Part shown: piece by piece, positions 45,280 to 54,100 of the stretch
Numbering within the stretch: the stretch's first letter is position 1
Layout of the letters: each line of letters begins with the position of its first letter
From: SB11 sp943370295
GTDB lineage: Bacteria > Bacteroidota > Bacteroidia > UBA8524
Assembly: GCA_943370295.1 (NCBI GenBank)
Contig: CALRQL020000005.1
Location: forward strand, 158,510-222,509
Reading direction: 5' to 3'
DNA length: 64,000 nt
Notes under the pieces: generated by a model
Seen by the model: only the letters and a program-made list of their open reading frames with translations
What the model was told of the DNA's origin: nothing
Databases searched by the model: none
Position numbers and translations under genes: made by a program

Positions 45280-45323
45280 CTCGCAAGTCTGTAGCGTGGC
45301 TTGCAGCGGCAGGGACTTGTGAG
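45280..45323. repeat. REP-like hairpin
   Basis: CTCGCAAGTC (45280-45289) and GACTTGTGAG (45314-45323), the best-paired copy, with TGTAGCGTGGCTTGCAGCGG between them. It lies about 57 bp upstream of the barrel-protein ATG. A decayed ACCAACCAAGTTGAGAATGA repeat follows near 45385. Confidence 0.75.
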
Positions 45324-45447
45324 AATGTGTAAAATAAGCTTGCAACTTATTCAGTCTTTTCAACGCACAGATCACCAACCAAGTTGAGAATGACCCTCAA
45401 CCGCACATTGATACAATTATATTCTCTATTAGTACCCTGAACTGAGA

Positions 45448-46932
45448 TTAACTATTTTTCATTTCACTTACCAAAGCCAGTAGGGTTTTCTTGGCATCAC
45501 CAAACAGCATACTGGTTTTAGGGTCAAAAAACAGTTCGTTTTCAATGCCCGCATAGCCGGCATTCATCCCGCGTTTCATCACAATAATGTGCTGGGCATT
45601 ATCAACGTCCAAAATAGGCATACCGTATATCGGGCTGTCCTTGTCCGTGCGTGCGGCAGGGTTCACCACGTCGTTCGCGCCAATTACCAGCACCACATCC
45701 GTAGTGGCAAATTCAGGGTTAATTTCCTCCATTTCAAGCAACTTGTCATAGGGCACATTACTTTCGGCCAGCAATACGTTCATGTGGCCGGGCATACGTC
45801 CCGCAACAGGGTGTATAGCGTATTTTACCTCCACGCCTTCCTTTTCAAGCAATTCTTCCAGCTCGTGGCAGGTGTGTTGGGCTTGGGCAACCGCAAGGCC
45901 GTAACCGGGCACAATAATTACTTTTTTGCTGTATTTCATCAGCATGGCCGCATCAGCAGCATTAACTTCTTTTATAGTACCCTGTGCTGTTTTAGCAGCA
46001 CCGCCGCCACCGGTTTTGTTGCCGCCAAAATTGCCTATCAATACGTTGGTTAGCGAGCGGTTCATGGCCTTACACATTACTACGGTAAGAATAGTGCCTG
46101 CCGAGCCCACCAGAATACCACCCAACAACATTACTTGGTTATCGTACAAGAAACCGCCGCAAGCGGCTGCAACGCCCGTAAATGAGTTTAGTAGTGAGAT
46201 TACCACAGGCATATCTGCGCCACCGATGGGGAGTACAAACAATACCCCGTATAATAACGAGAGCGCCAATACAAGGTAGAACACCCATGCACCGCTAAGA
46301 GTGCCTGCTATAAACAGCCCTGCCAATACTAATATCACCAGCAATAAGCCGATGTTGACTACCTGCTGGGCAGGCAATACGTAATCTTTCACCTTACCAT
46401 CCAGCTTGCCCCAAGCAATCATACTTCCTGCAAACGAAATGGCACCGATTATCAATCCTGCAAAAATGATAAGCAGTTTAATTCGCATAGAGGCCATTAA
46501 GGCTGCTTGAATGGTTTGTACAAGCTCATTCATGGCACCGCCCATAATTTCTTGGGTCGGGGTGTTTGCTGCGTTCAATATTTCGCCCAAATGCCCAAAC
46601 TCTATGATTGAGATAAGCATGGCACACGCTCCGCCCATCCCGTTGAACAGGGACACCATTTGGGGCATAGCCGTCATTTGTACGCGCTTTGCGGCCAATG
46701 TGCCTATTACCGAGCCTAAAAGAAGCCCGCCGAAAATCCATTCAAGGTTGTGCAGGTGTTTGCCGTCTGTGGTTTTATATAAAAATATAGTCCCAAATAT
46801 GGCTACGGCCATACCAAAGGCTGCCACAAGGTTTCCCTTGCGGGCACTATCGGGTTTGCCCAGCATTTTTAACCCTACGATAAAGGTTATTGAGCCTATT
46901 AAATAGCTTAAAACTAATAAGTTGTTTTCCAT
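45448..46932 (-). CDS. pntB: proton-translocating NAD(P) transhydrogenase, beta subunit
   Basis: 494 residues. Residues 1-300 hold about nine membrane helices (domain II); the rest is the NADP(H)-binding domain III with VPGYGLAVAQAQHTCHELEE, HPVAGRMPGHMNVLLAE, VLVIGANDVVNPAAR and KRGMNAGYAGIENELFF. With the alpha subunits it drives NADPH formation from NADH using the proton gradient. It is the last gene of the operon, separated from pntA2 by a small four-helix-bundle gene. Confidence 0.95.
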   Translation of the reverse strand: MENNLLVLSYLIGSITFIVGLKMLGKPDSARKGNLVAAFGMAVAIFGTIFLYKTTDGKHLHNLEWIFGGLLLGSVIGTLAAKRVQMTAMPQMVSLFNGMGGACAMLISIIEFGHLGEILNAANTPTQEIMGGAMNELVQTIQAALMASMRIKLLIIFAGLIIGAISFAGSMIAWGKLDGKVKDYVLPAQQVVNIGLLLVILVLAGLFIAGTLSGAWVFYLVLALSLLYGVLFVLPIGGADMPVVISLLNSFTGVAAACGGFLYDNQVMLLGGILVGSAGTILTVVMCKAMNRSLTNVLIGNFGGNKTGGGGAAKTAQGTIKEVNAADAAMLMKYSKKVIIVPGYGLAVAQAQHTCHELEELLEKEGVEVKYAIHPVAGRMPGHMNVLLAESNVPYDKLLEMEEINPEFATTDVVLVIGANDVVNPAARTDKDSPIYGMPILDVDNAQHIIVMKRGMNAGYAGIENELFFDPKTSMLFGDAKKTLLALVSEMKNS

Positions 46933-46961
46933 ATCGTTTTTAAAATCCTAAATTCTAATCT

Positions 46962-47201
46962 CTAAATTCTAAACGGGCTTGTCCGGTTTTTACAAATCCT
47001 CATTAACTTGTCTTTACCACCTAAGGAGTCATTAGCTTCTATATAATTTGCTCCTATTGATGATGAAGAGCGTATCAACTGCTTTGCATACACATTGTTT
47101 GTAACACTTTTCGGAGTGATTTTTACAAAACCCCTTACCCTTATTGCAAATTCTAAAGTCCTTTCTTCTAAATCATACTTCTTTTCCCGTTCTAATTCCA
47201 T
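46962..47201 (-). CDS. four-helix-bundle (S23/IVP-like) protein, C-terminally truncated
   Basis: 79 residues. YDLEERTLEFAIRVRGFV and QLIRSSSSIGANYIEANDSL are signature segments of the four-helix bundle family, related to the proteins encoded in 23S rRNA intervening sequences. A normal member has about 115-125 residues with a third and fourth helix. Here the frame ends just after GGKDKLMRI, in a different tail (KNRTSPFRI). It lies between pntB and pntA2, flanked by AT-rich AATTCTAAA sequences, and looks like a decayed insertion. Confidence 0.7.
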   Translation of the reverse strand: MELEREKKYDLEERTLEFAIRVRGFVKITPKSVTNNVYAKQLIRSSSSIGANYIEANDSLGGKDKLMRICKNRTSPFRI

Positions 47202-47239
47202 CCCGTTTTTAGAATTTAGTATTTAGAATTTTTTTGGGG

Positions 47240-47542
47240 TTACTTTCTCTTCTTAAACATTTGCAGCATACGGTCGGTTACTACAAAACCGCCCACTACG
47301 TTCAGGGTGCCTAAAAGCACGGCTAAAAAACCCAATACTTTAGCTCCCATCGTATCGGCTTCGCCCATTACAATAATGGCCCCGATAATTACCACTCCGT
47401 GTATTGCGTTTGCACCCGACATCAGCGGGGTGTGCAATATGGTTGGTACTTTACCTATCAGCTCTATCCCAACAAATATCATCAGGATAACCATGTATAT
47501 CATTTGCTGGTTTTCGGAAATAAAATTCAGTATAGAATCCAT
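47240..47542 (-). CDS. pntA2: NAD(P) transhydrogenase alpha subunit, membrane part
   Basis: 100 residues with three hydrophobic helices (MIYMVILMIFVGIELIGKVP, NAIHGVVIIGAIIVMG, VLGFLAVLLGTLNVVGGFVV), the domain IIa portion of split transhydrogenases. The conserved TPLMSGANAIHGVV motif is present. In many bacteria it is fused to the N-terminal alpha part. Here it is a separate gene between two inserted four-helix genes. Confidence 0.92.
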   Translation of the reverse strand: MDSILNFISENQQMIYMVILMIFVGIELIGKVPTILHTPLMSGANAIHGVVIIGAIIVMGEADTMGAKVLGFLAVLLGTLNVVGGFVVTDRMLQMFKKRK

Positions 47543-47568
47543 ATTATTTATGATTTTAGATTTATGAA

Positions 47569-47940
47569 TTATGATTTTGTTGCGTGACGTGTTTTTTGTT
47601 TTATGGTCTTTCTTGCGCTTGCCATTATGGCAATAATTTCGTTTGTTTCTTGCATTAGGTCTTTCAACTTTTCAGGAATTATTATTCCTGATTCAATTAA
47701 TAACTCTTGCCAAAACATTGTTTCATCAGCTTCTTCAATTACAATGCTGATTTTTGAATAGAACTCATCATTTGAACGCGCACGACAAGCGGCTCTGTAA
47801 TTTGCACCAACTGATGTTGAAGAGCGTAATAATTGCCTGCCTATTATCTTTGCCTCTTCAGTTTTGGGTAGATTTCTATACAAGTTTATATTTCTTAGTG
47901 CAAACTGTTTTGTTCTAATTTTTAACTCTTCGGCCGTCAT
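47569..47940 (-). CDS. four-helix-bundle (S23/IVP-like) protein, full length
   Basis: 123 residues. KQFALRNINLYRNLP, GRQLLRSSTSVGANYRAACR and ISIVIEEADETMFWQELL are typical of the family, with all four helices present. Members were first found within 23S rRNA intervening sequences and now appear scattered in Bacteroidota genomes; no clear function is known. It is inserted between pntA2 and pntA1 in the same direction as the operon, with AT-rich ATAAATC-type sequences on both sides. It is not recognisably derived from the truncated copy at 46962. Confidence 0.85.
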   Translation of the reverse strand: MTAEELKIRTKQFALRNINLYRNLPKTEEAKIIGRQLLRSSTSVGANYRAACRARSNDEFYSKISIVIEEADETMFWQELLIESGIIIPEKLKDLMQETNEIIAIMASARKTIKQKTRHATKS

Positions 47941-47975
47941 TTCTAAATCAAAAATCTTAAATCACAATTCAAAAA

Positions 47976-49073
47976 TTACTTTAATACTTTATTATTATGC
48001 ACCACCAAAGTACCCGCAGTAATTTCCTCTTCCATTTCCCATTTCAGGCCGTCTTTGGTAGCCAAATGGGTAAGCAGGTTATAAATATTCTTAGCGTATA
48101 AATCGCTGGCGTTTTGGGGCAGCAAAGCGGGTATATTGCTTTGGCCTATAATTTTCACCCCGTTTTTCACCACCGTTTGGTCCAATTCGCTTAACTCACA
48201 GTTGCCGCCTTGTTCAACGGCCATGTCAACTATTACGCTGCCAAACTTCATGGCTTTCACCATTTCTTCAGTTATCAATGTCGGAGCTTTTTTACCCATT
48301 ACCAGCGCGGTAGTAATTACCAAATCAGCTTGCGATAAGTGTTTTAATATTGTTTCTTTTTGGCGGCGCAGGTAATCTTCGCTTACCTCTTTGGCATAAC
48401 CACCTTCAGTTTTCACCGCATCACCACCTTCTACCATTACAAACTTACCCCCCAACGATTCTACCTGTTCTTTGGTTTCTGGCCGAACGTCTGTAGCTTC
48501 TACCACAGCGCCTAAACGCTTAGCGGTAGCAATGGCTTGTAAACCTGCTACACCCACTCCAAAAATCAACACTTTGGAGGGGGTAACCGTTCCGGCAGCT
48601 GTCATCAGCATCGGGAATATTTTGCCCATGGCGTTGGCACCCATCAGCACGGCTTTGTAACCGGCCAAATTGCTTTGTGAGCTTAGTGCATCCATGTTTT
48701 GTGCGCGTGAGATACGCGGGATAGCATCCATAGCAAAACAGCTGATGCCTTTTGCTGCAATTTTTTCGGCCAGCTCACGGTTGTGGGCGGCGTATAAAAA
48801 GCTAACCAACACCTTGCCTTGTGGTATCAAGGCTATTTCATCGTCGGTGGGTTGGTTTACTTTTAAGAAAACATCAGCATTTGCCAGTTGAGTTTTATCG
48901 GTAACCTGAGCGCCGGCTTGTGTATAAGCCTCGTCACTAAAAAATGAGGATAATCCAGCACCGGTTTCCACCAGTATTTCGTGTCCTTGTTTTATATATT
49001 GTTGGGCTACCTGTGGTGTAAGAGCAACGCGAGTTTCGGCGGGGCGCGTTTCCTTGAATACGGCAATTTTCAT
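47976..49073 (-). CDS. pntA1: NAD(P) transhydrogenase alpha subunit, NAD-binding part
   Basis: 365 residues. The alanine dehydrogenase/transhydrogenase fold is shown by KETRPAETRVALTPQVAQQY at the start, EILVETGAGLSSFFSDEAY, and the NAD-binding GVGVAGLQAIATAKRLGAVV (about 166-185) followed by DVRPETKEQVESLGGKF. It binds NAD(H) in the cytoplasm and works with PntA2 and PntB. First gene of the operon. Confidence 0.95.
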   Translation of the reverse strand: MKIAVFKETRPAETRVALTPQVAQQYIKQGHEILVETGAGLSSFFSDEAYTQAGAQVTDKTQLANADVFLKVNQPTDDEIALIPQGKVLVSFLYAAHNRELAEKIAAKGISCFAMDAIPRISRAQNMDALSSQSNLAGYKAVLMGANAMGKIFPMLMTAAGTVTPSKVLIFGVGVAGLQAIATAKRLGAVVEATDVRPETKEQVESLGGKFVMVEGGDAVKTEGGYAKEVSEDYLRRQKETILKHLSQADLVITTALVMGKKAPTLITEEMVKAMKFGSVIVDMAVEQGGNCELSELDQTVVKNGVKIIGQSNIPALLPQNASDLYAKNIYNLLTHLATKDGLKWEMEEEITAGTLVVHNNKVLK

Positions 49074-49146
49074 TCGTTGTACTTGCGGGTATTATTTTTG
49101 TAAATGTAAGAGTTTTAGTAATTGAAAGTCAATTAAAAAACAATAA

Positions 49147-49178
49147 AAAAGCCTTGCTGACTATTCAGCAAGGCTTTT
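49147..49178 (-). terminator. terminator of the T9SS-cargo gene
   Basis: A perfect 14-bp stem AAAAGCCTTGCTGA/TCAGCAAGGCTTTT with a CTAT loop. The T-run follows the stem on the minus strand. It is 20 bp after the stop of the gene at 49199. Confidence 0.85.
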
Positions 49179-49198
49179 AATATAGGGCAATGTGCCGT

Positions 49199-49876
49199 TT
49201 ATTGTATTTTCTTAAATTGTTTTGATACTATTTGGTTGTTGCTGTTGGTGTAGCGCACAAAATAAATACCTGCAGGCAATTCTGATAAATCCATAGTGCT
49301 GGTGCCGCCATTATGTACGTGGGTCATTTTTACTTGTCCCAATACATTGTAAACTTCAATACTCACCGGCTTAGTAGTTTCTAACGAAATATTAAGCTTG
49401 GTGGTAGCAGGGTTGGGATAAATCTCCATGCTGCTGTTTTTGCTGGCTACTTTACCGTTGCTTAGGGTCCATGCATCAAAAGTAAAAGCAGCAGTTTTGC
49501 CGTTTACGCTATCACCTTCTTCAAAAACATACATATCAATATTTCCGGTTCCGCCCTTACTTCCGGGGTAAAGGTGTACATCCAAATTGCCCGAGTCGCC
49601 GGGGGCAAGTTCAAACGTAGCGCGGGTAACACTTATATCCCAGCAAAGGTTTTTGTCACACAAAGCAGCCGTCCAGCCGTTAGGTGTTGTTCCTACGGTC
49701 ATGCGCCATACAAATGTTTTAGTGGTAGCACCTGTGTTTTTTACGTACGATTTGCCAATCAATTCAAAATCCGACGATGGGCCGTAAATGTGTTTACTTG
49801 ATGGGTTAATGGTAAACTGCGCTTGCAGGGCAGTTACAAAGGCAATGGTTACAAGGGTAAGTATATATTTTTTCAT
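49199..49876 (-). CDS. small secreted protein with T9SS type A sorting domain
   Basis: 225 residues. Signal peptide MKKYILTLVTIAFVTALQAQ. The central domain (about 20-145) has a strand-rich fold with KNTGATTKTFVWRMTVGTTP and ELAPGDSGNLDVHLYP, resembling fibronectin-like modules. The last 75 residues are the sorting tail (MEIYPNPATTKLNISL ... GIYFVRYTNSNNQIVSKQF). It is secreted by the type IX system and attached to the surface. Its role is unknown. Confidence 0.85.
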   Translation of the reverse strand: MKKYILTLVTIAFVTALQAQFTINPSSKHIYGPSSDFELIGKSYVKNTGATTKTFVWRMTVGTTPNGWTAALCDKNLCWDISVTRATFELAPGDSGNLDVHLYPGSKGGTGNIDMYVFEEGDSVNGKTAAFTFDAWTLSNGKVASKNSSMEIYPNPATTKLNISLETTKPVSIEVYNVLGQVKMTHVHNGGTSTMDLSELPAGIYFVRYTNSNNQIVSKQFKKIQ

Positions 49877-49932
49877 GTCAAATTCTTTTTAAATCAACGG
49901 ATTGTGTAATTGGTACAAAAACCGTGCAAATA

Positions 49933-50790
49933 TTATATAAATTCTTTTAAGCTAATATCTAAACTTTTTACCGAGTGGGTTAATGCCCCTACGGAAATGT
50001 AATCAACACCCGTTTCAGCATACGTCCTCACCGTTTCCATCGTTATGCCGCCTGATGCTTCTGTTTCCATTTTTCCATCAACCAATGCTACAGCTTCTTT
50101 CATCAGTTGCGGGGTAAAGTTATCAAACATCACACGGTGTACACCACCTGCATCTATGACTTGCTTTACTTCGTCAAGGTTGCGGGTTTCTACCTCAATT
50201 TTCAAATCAAGCTCATTATCAGCAAGATACTTTTTGGTGCGTTCAACTGCTGCTAAAATCCCCCCCGCATAGTCCACATGATTATCTTTCAGCATAATCA
50301 TATCGTATAAACCTATTCTATGGTTGTAACCGCCGCCAACGGTAACTGCCCACTTTTCAAGAAAACGCAAGCCGGGTGTGGTTTTGCGCGTATCTAAAAT
50401 TTTTGTGTTCAGCCCCTCAAGCAGCTTTACCATACTATTAGTAGTGGTGGCAATACCGCTAAAACGTTGCATACAATTTAACACTAATCGCTCAGATTTC
50501 AAAATACTATGTACACTACCTTCAACTATCAATCCCACATCTCCTTTTTTCACACGGTCGCCGTCTGCCAGCAATACCTCTACCTTTAAGGAGCTATCCA
50601 CTTCGTTAAAAATAACACGGGCTAAATCCAGTCCGGCAATAATGCCGTCGTCTTTTATCAGCAAACGTGCTTTGCCCATTGTTCCTTGCGGAATAGAAGC
50701 CAACGACGAGTGGTCGCCGCTGCCGATGTCTTCCTGCAAGCTGTGTTTTATAAAATCAATACACTGGGGCGAAGTGAAAAGAGGGTTCAT
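49933..50790 (-). CDS. nadC: nicotinate-nucleotide pyrophosphorylase (quinolinate phosphoribosyltransferase)
   Basis: 285 residues. It converts quinolinate and PRPP to nicotinate mononucleotide in de novo NAD synthesis. Motifs: LQEDIGSGDHSSLA, ERLVLNCMQRFSGIAT, the TRKTTPGLRFLEKWAV signature, and VGGGYNHRIGLYDMIMLKDNH. The C-terminal barrel strands include IEVETRNLDEVKQ and VMFDNFTPQLMKEAV. Monocistronic. Confidence 0.95.
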   Translation of the reverse strand: MNPLFTSPQCIDFIKHSLQEDIGSGDHSSLASIPQGTMGKARLLIKDDGIIAGLDLARVIFNEVDSSLKVEVLLADGDRVKKGDVGLIVEGSVHSILKSERLVLNCMQRFSGIATTTNSMVKLLEGLNTKILDTRKTTPGLRFLEKWAVTVGGGYNHRIGLYDMIMLKDNHVDYAGGILAAVERTKKYLADNELDLKIEVETRNLDEVKQVIDAGGVHRVMFDNFTPQLMKEAVALVDGKMETEASGGITMETVRTYAETGVDYISVGALTHSVKSLDISLKEFI

Positions 50791-50874
50791 TTTGTGTTTA
50801 AACGTTTTTGCAAAGGTACCCCATTTTTGATTGTAAACAGTGGCTAAAACCTAATAACCCCTTAACTTTGGGTA

Positions 50875-51048
50875 ATGGCAAAAAAGGTTTTAAAATTAAA
50901 TGCCCAATGGCACACGGCACATCCCATGCCCAAAAACCCCACCATAGAGCAACGCATACAATGGCACCTTGAACACAGGGAGCATTGTGCATGCAGGCCC
51001 ATACCCGAGAAACTGCTTGCGGAGATGAAACTTCGCCATTTGGTTTAG
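50875..51048 (+). CDS. 57-residue conserved-looking small protein
   Basis: A 57-residue frame starting MAKKVLKLNAQWHTAHPMPK, then NPTIEQRIQWHLEHREHCAC and RPIPEKLLAEMKLRHLV. The H-P-M-P-x-N-P-T-x-E-Q-R-I-x-W-H-x-x-H spacing and the HCACRPIP motif (His, two Cys) look like a genuine small protein family of Bacteroidota, possibly metal binding. A TAACTTTG at 50863-50870 fits a -7 promoter element just upstream, giving a very short leader. It lies divergent from nadC. Confidence 0.65.
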   Translation: MAKKVLKLNAQWHTAHPMPKNPTIEQRIQWHLEHREHCACRPIPEKLLAEMKLRHLV

Positions 51049-51199
51049 CGAGAAATATTTTTTTAAAAAATAGCCGTTAACCGTTTACCTTTTTTCTCAC
51101 CACCGTATGCAACATTTGGATAAGGAAAAATGCCCTTTATCCTAACTTTGGCCTTTGATAAATTGGTTATCTTACAACTTTTAATTTGTGCCTGTGATT

Positions 51200-54100
51200 A
51201 TGAAACTTAAACTGCTTATTGTTTTGTTTGCCTTGCTGGGGCTTAAAAGTGCTGCGGCACAAGACCCAAATTCATTGGGAAATTGGCTCGATTTGGGAGA
51301 CTTCCCGTTTTCGTCGATGGATAAAGATACCAGTTACAAGGCACTTTGGCTAAAAGCAGACAGCTTGCTAAACGAGGAGCTTACCCAAGATGCTAATGAG
51401 CAGTTGAGCTTAATTGAAACATTGGCACGAAAACACAAAAACTACTCGCAGGTAGTAAAAGTGCTGATATGTAAACTAAACATAGAAAAGAAGCTTGCCG
51501 AAACTAACCTGTGGCAACAATTAAAGAAAATAGATGCTGAAATAGTAATAATGCCTGAGCCGCATAAAAGCGTGTTGCAAAGCATGGCCGGTAGTGCATG
51601 GCTGGAGGTATTGAACCAAAAAAGTTATTACTACGACGGCGAAGAAGAGCCCGATACTAACGACCCTGTTTTTTGGCCTGAAGACCTTATTTTGAAACGT
51701 GCGGAAAGCTATTTTGTAGCTTCAGTACAAAATACAGAAATACTTACCGGTAGCCCCATCGGCAATTATACGGCACTGGTATATGCTTCAAAAAAGAGTG
51801 CTGAGTACTTTCCTGCATTGTATGATGTGCTTATGTGGCGTTTGTACAGTTTCTACAATAATTATTACTCAATAAATATTGCAAAAGATACCGATGTACT
51901 TGAGGCGGAAACCTTGTTTGCTGACGCTACAATCTTTGTGAATACTCCGCTGCTTACCGATAACGAATATGCATATCGATTAAAGGGGCTTAATACCCTT
52001 AAATTATTACTGCAACGCTTTATTAATGCAGGAAAAAAAGAAGCCCAGCTACTAACCGATATTGAGCGGATAGAATTTGCGGCCATTGCATACGGCGATG
52101 TGTATGATAAGCAATTACACATAAATTGGTACAAAAACCAATTAGCGTTGTATAGCAATTACCCCATTGTAAACGAAGCGGTTTATAAGTTGGCAAAGCT
52201 ATTGAGTTGTACAGATGGATATAACTACAGCGCAAATTGGGACAACCAATTGTGTAACAATGCTGAAGCAATTAGGTACTTAAATGCTGCCATTGAAAAA
52301 TACCCCAAAGAGGGGGCAACGGATAATTGCCGCCAATTAAAAAGCGAAATACTAAACCAAACCTTAAGTTTACGAACTGAATATACCGTAAAATCAAAAG
52401 CACCGTTTAGGTTCAGTATCGGGTATAAAAACACAAAGAAATTGTACCTGCGCTATTTGCCTATTACCGAAGAGGCATTGGAGGCAATTAACAACCACAA
52501 ATACATAAATACCGATAGTGGGCAAATATACAAACTGCGTGAGTTGCTGAAACAGCCTTATATCGACCCGCAAACGGTTAGCTTGCCTGAGGATACCAAT
52601 TTTATGCCGCACCGCACCGAGTGGTACCACAATGGCTTACCCGCCGGGCATTATGTACTGCTGTATTCAGCCAACGAAAACTTTGATGCCGATACTAACG
52701 TGGCAGGCTATGTAGCATTTTGGTCAACCGATTATGCATTATATACAACTGCCACCGGTCCCAAAACCCACCGTTTTTTCATAACCGACATACTTACCGG
52801 AAAGCCTGTAAAAGGGGTGAAATTGGTAGCAAGCACCCTTACATACAACGACCGCTCGACTATTCTCAACAAAAAAATAATCGGGGAAGGGATTACCGAT
52901 AAAACAGGCAGCATAGAAGTAACACTTTCTGAAACCCACTACGGGATAGAGATTGATGCCTACAAAAACGACGAAAAGCTGGTTAGCAGCAGCTACTCGT
53001 TTTATGCAGGTTCGTATTATTTTGAAGAGGGCAATACGCAAATAATGCCCCAAACCCGATTTGTTACCGACAGGAGCATATACCGCCCCGGCCAAACCGT
53101 TTATTTTAAAGGCTACCACATAAAGGAGTATGTTAAAGAGGGACGGACTGAAATGCTGAAAAACGTTACCACTACGGTGCAGTTAGACGATGTTAACGGA
53201 GAAGAAATAGCATCGCAGGAATATACTACCAACCAATACGGAACATTTTCGGGCAGTTTTGTGATTCCCTACGGCAGGCTTACCGGCTATTACACCTTGC
53301 ACGACCAATACGGCGACATTGGTTTTTTGGTAGAAGAATACAAACGCCCCAAGTTTAAAGTACAAACCGATACCATTAAAGCCTCGTTTGACTTTTACGA
53401 CACAATTACGGTTACAGGCAATGCAACGGCGTATGCAGGCAATGCCATCAGCGGGGCAACCCTTGAATACAACGTAATGAGGCAGCCCGATTATTTTTAC
53501 TACGATTATTGGTGGGACGGATTAGGAAAAGAAGCTGCAGTAACATCGGGTACGCTTACACTGGACGATGAAGGGAACTTTACCATAAAGTTTGCTGCAA
53601 TACCTGATAATGATACAAACAGTAATTACTCATTTACGGTAAATATTGCAGTAACCGATATTACCGGCGAAACCCAAACAACCTTTCAAAACATTACCGT
53701 AGGGCCGCGTAGTGTATTTGCAACCCTCACGGCACCCTCAGTAGCTTACACAGATGAGCCGGCTTCAATTACCCTCGAAGCAAAAAATGCCAACGGAATA
53801 AACATACACTTGCAAGGCAAGCTTACAATTACTGAACAGATAAGTGAGTCGGGGTTTATTACCGAAATGCTATGGGACAAGCCCGATACCCAACTGATTG
53901 ATGCCAAAACACTAAAGCGTTATTTCTCAAACCGTAAATATCCATACAGCTATTCCGCTACGCAAAAAGGTGCGGAGGTGTACTCAGCGCAAATAAATAT
54001 TGCCAAAGGCGAAGAAACGATACAATGGAACACTGCCAAACTAAAACAAGGCCAATACCAAGTTGTGTTTGAGTATGCAGATAAAAAAGGTATTGTGTAC

